DNA from: a candidate division NC10 bacterium RIFCSPLOWO2_12_FULL_66_18
GTDB lineage: Bacteria; Methylomirabilota; Methylomirabilia; Methylomirabilales; 2-02-FULL-66-22
NCBI GenBank assembly: GCA_001771285.1
Contig: METI01000052.1
Location: forward strand, 3,475 to 47,889
Direction of reading: 5' to 3'
DNA length: 44,415 nt
Part shown: positions 40,503 through 44,415 of the stretch, in pieces
Layout: every line of letters starts with the position of its first letter
Numbering within the stretch: the stretch's first letter is position 1
Program-made: the position numbers and the translations under genes
The notes under the pieces: model-generated
The model's database searches: none
Told to the model about the DNA's origin: nothing
Seen by the model: only the letters and a program-made list of their open reading frames with translations

Positions 40503-41026
40503 TGGGAGTGCCCGCACCCACTCTTTCGATCCGTGCATATGCGCCTCGGGATCTTGCCGCCGCGCTCGACGTGATCAATGCGGCGGCCAGGAGTTATCGG
40601 GGCTTCCTCCCGCCGGAGGAGTATCACGAGCCCCTGATGACCGGGGAGGAGTTCCTCCGTGAGGCGGGCCGGATGCAATTCTACGTGGCGGAAGATGCGT
40701 CGCGCGAGGTGATCGGAGTGATGGGGCTGGAGCATGCCCAGGACGTCGCCCTCATCCGCCACGGGTACATCCGGCCGGATCACCAGCGCCAGGGGATCGG
40801 CGAGGCATTGCTGGACCATCTGGAACGACAGGCGGGGACGGTTCCCCGGATCCTCATCGGAACCTACCGGGAAAACCTGGCCGCCCAGGCACACCTCCGG
40901 AAGCACGGGTACCGGCCGGTCGCGGACAGCGATGCGGTCCTGCGGGCTTACTACCAGATCCCGGAGGCGCAGCGCCGCGGCTCCGTCGCTTTCGAGAAGA
41001 AAGCGCCGGGAAATACCGGGACCTGA
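40502..41026 (+). CDS. GNAT-family N-acetyltransferase
   Basis: A 174-residue acyl-CoA-dependent N-acetyltransferase. The acetyl-CoA-binding motif is RHGYIRPDHQRQGIGEALLD (near 92-111; the QRQGIG loop binds pyrophosphate), and AQAHLRKHGYR (near 130) is the usual fourth motif. VIGVMGLEHAQDVALI is the preceding strand. The ATG overlaps the upstream stop by one base, so it is translationally coupled to the ketopantoate-reductase-like gene. Substrate unknown. Confidence 0.9.
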   Translation: MGVPAPTLSIRAYAPRDLAAALDVINAAARSYRGFLPPEEYHEPLMTGEEFLREAGRMQFYVAEDASREVIGVMGLEHAQDVALIRHGYIRPDHQRQGIGEALLDHLERQAGTVPRILIGTYRENLAAQAHLRKHGYRPVADSDAVLRAYYQIPEAQRRGSVAFEKKAPGNTGT

Positions 41027-41064
41027 TGTTCACCACAGATTGCGCAGACTCCGAGACCCCCCTC

Positions 41065-41106
41065 CCGTTCCCTCCCCCTCAGAGGGGGGAGGGCTCGGGT
41101 GGGGGT
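41065..41106. repeat. Purine/pyrimidine hairpin CCCTCCCCCT...AGGGGGGAGGG
   Basis: CCCTCCCCCT (41070-41079) pairs with AGGGGGGAGGG (41083-41093) around a 3-nt loop and is flanked by further C- and G-runs. This form of strong hairpin is common between genes in high-GC genomes. It lies between the GNAT gene and metH and may act as a terminator, though no T-tract follows. Confidence 0.45.
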
Positions 41107-41246
41107 GAATCTGCGGAATCTGTCGCGCCATAGGCGGACCCGCCCGGACCGTAACAGATACGACCTGGCAAGACCCGCCACGGGCGGGCGGAATCTGCGG
41201 AAAAGTATCGGGTGGTTCTTCTGAGGGCCTGAGATCGGCTGAACGG
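41107..41246. other. metH upstream region
   Basis: A 140-nt stretch with TCTGCGG repeats and a CCCGCC/GGGCGGG hairpin (about 41174-41190). No cobalamin riboswitch or S-box core was recognised, and no strong promoter. The metH ATG at 41247 has only a weak GATCGGCTGAACGG site before it. Confidence 0.3.
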
Positions 41247-44200
41247 ATGACGAGAGACTTCCGACAGAGCCTCCTGGAACGGATCCTGATCTTCGATGGG
41301 GCCATGGGCACGTCCATCCAGGACCGGAACCTGACGCCCGATGACTTCGGCGGGAAGGACGGGTGTAGCGAGATCCTCGTGCTGACCCGGCCGCAGGTGA
41401 TCCGCGAGATCCATGCCGGCTTCCTGGCCGTGGGCTGCGACGCCGTCGAGACGAATAGCTTCGGCGCCAGCCGCCTGGTCCTGGGCGAGTATGACCTGGC
41501 CGAGAAGGCCTACGAGATCAATCGCGCTTCAGCGCGACTGGCCCGGGAGGTGGCCGCGGATTTCTCCACGCCGGATCATCCGCGATTTGTCGTGGGCGCC
41601 ATCGGGCCGGGCACGCGGCTGCCCTCGCTCTCGCAGATCGGCTTCGACGACCTCGTCGCCATGTACACCGAGCAGGCGCGGGGCCTGATGGATGGGGGGG
41701 CCGACGTCCTCCTGATCGAGACGTGCCAGGACCTCCTGCAGGTCAAGGCGGCCATCGCCGGCTGCCAGGACGCCATGCGCGCCGCGGGCAGGCCGCTGCC
41801 GCTCATGGTTCAGTTCACGATGGAGAGCAGCGGGACCATGCTGCTGGGGACGGAGATCGGGGCGGCGCTGACGACCCTGGAGGCCTATGACCTGGATGTG
41901 ATCGGCCTCAACTGCGCCACCGGCCCACAGGAGATGCTGGAGCACATCCGGTACCTGGGGCGACACTGCCGCAAGGCCATCTCGTGCCTGCCCAACGCCG
42001 GCCTCCCGAAGATGGAAGGGGGACGGGCGAAGTATCTCCTCACCCCGGACGAGCTGGCCGCCTTCCACCGAACCTTCGTGGAGGAGTACGGGGTGAACGT
42101 CGTGGGGGGCTGCTGCGGCACCACGCCGGCGCACCTCCAGCGCGTGGTGGAGGTGATCGGCCGGAGCGCTCCCCGCCCCCGGACGCCCGAGCACGCCGCG
42201 GCCGCGGCCAGCCTCTACGTGAGCGTGCCCTTCCGCCAGGACCAGAGCTTCCTCATCGTGGGCGAACGGACCAACGCCAACGGCTCGCGGCAGTTCCGCG
42301 ACCTCCTGCTGGCCGGGGACCATGACGGCATGGTGGCCATGGCCAAGGAGCAGGCCCGGGAGGGGGCCCACGTCCTGGACGTCTGCGTGGATTACGTCGG
42401 GCGCGACGGAGTGGCGGACGTGACCGAGGTCGTGCGCCGATTCGCCACCCAGACGACGCTGCCCCTGGTGATCGATTCGACCGAGGCGGCGGTGATCGAG
42501 GCCGCGCTGAAGCGGATCGGGGGACGCGCGGTCATCAACTCGGTCAACCTGGAGGATGGGGAGCAGGGCCGGCTGGCGAAGATCTTTCCCATGGCCAGGC
42601 GGTACGGCGCGGCGGTCGTCTGTCTGCTGATCGACGAAGAGGGGCAGGCCCGGACCGTGGAGTGGAAGCTGCGCGTGGCCCATCGCCTGCACGACCTGGC
42701 GGTCAAGCGCTACGGGCTGGAGCCCTCGGACCTGATCTTCGACGCGTTGACCTTCCCCCTGAGCACCGGCCAGGGGGATCTCCGGCGGGATGGCATGGCC
42801 ACGCTGGAGGCCATCCGCCGGATCAAGGCCGAGCTGCCGGGCGTCTTCACCATCCTGGGCGTGAGCAACGTCTCTTTCGGCCTGAAGCCGGTGGCGCGGC
42901 AGGTGTTGAACAGCGTGTTCCTGCACCTGGCCATGGAGGCGGGGCTGGACGCCGCCATCGTGAACGCATCGCGGATCCTCCCGATGAACCGGATCGAGCC
43001 GCGGCAGCTCGAGGTGGCCCGGCAGCTCATCTTCGACGAGCGGCGCGACGGCCCCGACCCCCTCACGGAGTTCATGGGCCTCTTCGAGGGGACGGGAACC
43101 GGGAAGACGGCCGCGGTGCGCGAGGCCCCCCGGACCTTGGAAGAGCGGCTGAAGGCGCGCATCGTGGACGGCGACCGGCCGGGCCTGGAGGCACTGCTGG
43201 ACGAGGCCCTCCAGCAGTACGACGCCCTCACCATCATCAACGAGATCCTGCTGGACGGCATGAAGACGGTCGGAGACCTGTTCGGCAGCGGGCAGATGCA
43301 GCTCCCCTTCGTCCTCCAGTCGGCCGAGGTGATGAAGGCCTCGGTGGCCTACCTGGAACGGTTCATGGAACGGGCCGAGGGGCAGACCAAGGGCAGGATC
43401 GTCCTGGCCACGGTCAAGGGGGACGTCCACGACATCGGGAAGAACCTGGTGGACATCATCCTGAGCAACAACGGGTACACGACCGTCAACCTGGGCATCA
43501 AGCAGCCCATCGGGAACATCATCGAGGCCGCCCTCACGCACAAGGTGGACGCCATCGGCCTCTCCGGCCTCCTGGTCAAGTCCACCCTGGTGATGAAGGA
43601 GAACCTGGAGGAGCTGAACGCGCGGGACCTGTCGCGGTTTCCGGTGATCCTGGGCGGGGCGGCCCTTACGCGGGGCTACGTCGAGGAGGACCTGCGGGCC
43701 CTGTACAAGGGGGAGGTGTTCTACGCCGGGGATGCCTTCGACGGGCTGCGGTTGATGGGGGAGATCGTGTCCCGGGACGCGTCCGAGGCGCCCGGACTCG
43801 AGGTGAAACCCGCGCGCCCCGCGGCCGCGCGCCGGCCCTCGCGCCCCGCGGCCGCGCGCCGGCCCTCGCGCCCCGCAGTCCAGCCGGTGGAGGCACCCGC
43901 GGGGATTCGAAGCAACGTGCGAACGGACGTGCCGATCCCGGCGGCGCCGTTTTTCGGGACGCGGGTGGTGACCGAGATCCCCCTGGCCGAGGTCTTCGCC
44001 TTCGTCAACGAGGTGGCCCTGTTCCGGACCCAGTGGCAGTTTCACCGGGGGAAGGGCCAAACGGAACGATTCGACGAGCTGATCCGGACCCACGTGCGCC
44101 CGATCTACGAGCGGTGGAAGGCCCGCGCCGAGCAGGAGCAGATCCTCGAGCCCCGCGTGGTCTACGGCTACTTCCCCTGCCAGTCCGAGGGCAACGACCT

Positions 44201-44415
44201 GATCGTGTACCCCGAGGATTCGCAGACGCCCCGGGTCCGGTTCACGTTCCCGCGCCAGCCGGGCGGGCGCCACCTGTGCATCGCGGACTTCTTCGCAACC
44301 GTGGACTCGGGGCGCATGGACGTCCTGGGGTGCGTGCTCGTGACCGCGGGTCGCCGGGCCTCGGAGGTCACCAAGGACCTCTTCGCCCAGCACAACTACA
44401 CCGACTACCTGTACC
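41247..44415 (+). CDS. metH: Cobalamin-dependent methionine synthase (3' end beyond window)
   Basis: The first 1056 residues of MetH, which transfers a methyl group from methyltetrahydrofolate to homocysteine via B12. Domains in order: homocysteine-binding with zinc ligands Cys223 (GLNCATG) and Cys289/290 (GGCCGT); pterin-binding from about 330 (GERTNANGS, DVCVDYVGRDG, VNSVNLEDG); B12 cap and Rossmann domain with DVHDIGKN, His728 being the cobalt ligand; and the start of the S-adenosylmethionine reactivation domain (YGYFPC). A Pro/Ala/Arg linker made of two 27-nt repeats lies at about 856-875. The reading frame is open at the window edge, so it is partial only because of the cut. Confidence 0.95.
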   Translation, partial: MTRDFRQSLLERILIFDGAMGTSIQDRNLTPDDFGGKDGCSEILVLTRPQVIREIHAGFLAVGCDAVETNSFGASRLVLGEYDLAEKAYEINRASARLAREVAADFSTPDHPRFVVGAIGPGTRLPSLSQIGFDDLVAMYTEQARGLMDGGADVLLIETCQDLLQVKAAIAGCQDAMRAAGRPLPLMVQFTMESSGTMLLGTEIGAALTTLEAYDLDVIGLNCATGPQEMLEHIRYLGRHCRKAISCLPNAGLPKMEGGRAKYLLTPDELAAFHRTFVEEYGVNVVGGCCGTTPAHLQRVVEVIGRSAPRPRTPEHAAAAASLYVSVPFRQDQSFLIVGERTNANGSRQFRDLLLAGDHDGMVAMAKEQAREGAHVLDVCVDYVGRDGVADVTEVVRRFATQTTLPLVIDSTEAAVIEAALKRIGGRAVINSVNLEDGEQGRLAKIFPMARRYGAAVVCLLIDEEGQARTVEWKLRVAHRLHDLAVKRYGLEPSDLIFDALTFPLSTGQGDLRRDGMATLEAIRRIKAELPGVFTILGVSNVSFGLKPVARQVLNSVFLHLAMEAGLDAAIVNASRILPMNRIEPRQLEVARQLIFDERRDGPDPLTEFMGLFEGTGTGKTAAVREAPRTLEERLKARIVDGDRPGLEALLDEALQQYDALTIINEILLDGMKTVGDLFGSGQMQLPFVLQSAEVMKASVAYLERFMERAEGQTKGRIVLATVKGDVHDIGKNLVDIILSNNGYTTVNLGIKQPIGNIIEAALTHKVDAIGLSGLLVKSTLVMKENLEELNARDLSRFPVILGGAALTRGYVEEDLRALYKGEVFYAGDAFDGLRLMGEIVSRDASEAPGLEVKPARPAAARRPSRPAAARRPSRPAVQPVEAPAGIRSNVRTDVPIPAAPFFGTRVVTEIPLAEVFAFVNEVALFRTQWQFHRGKGQTERFDELIRTHVRPIYERWKARAEQEQILEPRVVYGYFPCQSEGNDLIVYPEDSQTPRVRFTFPRQPGGRHLCIADFFATVDSGRMDVLGCVLVTAGRRASEVTKDLFAQHNYTDYLY
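43814..43878 (+). repeat. 27-bp tandem repeat inside metH
   Basis: Two identical 27-nt units (43814-43840 and 43841-43867), beginning GCGCCCCGCGGCCGCGCGCC, plus a partial third. In frame they encode ARPAAARRPS-like copies, an extended positively charged linker. Slippage could expand or contract it without a frameshift. Confidence 0.9.

Noticed and set aside
41027-41246. Cobalamin or SAM riboswitch ahead of metH
   Set aside because: I looked for the B12-box and S-box core blocks and found only TCTGCGG repeats and G/C hairpins.
41529-44393. A 954-codon open frame on the minus strand opposite metH
   Set aside because: It is the antisense shadow of metH. Its translation is rich in His, Arg and Gly with no family motif, while the plus strand carries every MetH motif in order.

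Overview
The window is high-GC chromosomal DNA from a free-living, metabolically versatile bacterium. It has a lipoprotein lipobox, an RlpA homologue, a TRAP system and several ABC importers. The gene mix (unusual B12 acyl-CoA mutase, YezD with siroheme reductase, APS reductase, MqnD-family protein, cobalamin MetH, many transporter remnants) fits uncultured soil or subsurface lineages such as Rokubacteria/Methylomirabilota (NC10). That placement is inference; no rRNA or tRNA gene was seen. The clearest promoters share a TTGAC(A/G) -35 box and a 17-18 nt spacer.

Region 1 (1-7.8 kb) is organic-acid activation. A D-2-hydroxyacid dehydrogenase is followed by an AlkK-type acyl-CoA ligase overlapping an rlpA lipoprotein gene. 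A separately promoted set follows: a PaaK-type CoA ligase, then the large and small subunits of a B12 acyl-CoA mutase. The large subunit has Ile, Asp and Gln at the positions that define 2-hydroxyisobutyryl-CoA mutase (HcmA), not the Tyr/Arg pair of methylmalonyl-CoA mutase. The three genes look like a compact ligase-mutase module for 2-hydroxyisobutyrate.

Region 2 (8.0-15.0 kb) is assimilatory sulfate reduction. An orphan Phd-type antitoxin gene diverges from a promoter and SAM-I-like riboswitch leading into yezD and a ferredoxin-type sulfite reductase. After a terminator-like hairpin come a one-helix peptide, a YeiH-family transporter, an unknown ORF, a TauE/SafE remnant, cysH (APS reductase type) and sat. 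A long imperfect palindrome separates sat from a convergent histone-deacetylase-like gene.

Region 3 (15.1-28.2 kb) mixes working systems and debris: a MazF/RHH toxin-antitoxin pair, a TRAP transporter, and a minus-strand Fbp-like ABC importer continuing into a secreted unknown protein and an MqnD-family protein. Between them lie remnants: a duplicated mqnD-type 3' tail, a possible IS91-like transposase tail, a frameshifted gene end, an MmgE/PrpD fragment and a GntR HTH fragment.

Region 4 (28.2-32.1 kb) is a NitT/TauT-type ABC importer in tight order with an iron-dependent alcohol dehydrogenase/maleylacetate-reductase-like enzyme.

Region 5 (38.6-32.1 kb, minus) is a six-gene operon: two radical SAM proteins, a TIGR04282 glycosyltransferase-like protein, a DoxX-like membrane protein, a GT87-type membrane mannosyltransferase and a cellulose-synthase-like GT2. 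It begins at a good promoter and several joints are ATGA overlaps. Its product is not evident and it is the best candidate for an undescribed pathway.

Region 6 (38.9-44.4 kb, plus) has a Spy/CpxP-like periplasmic protein, a ketopantoate-reductase-family protein, a GNAT acetyltransferase and a metH that runs off the window end.
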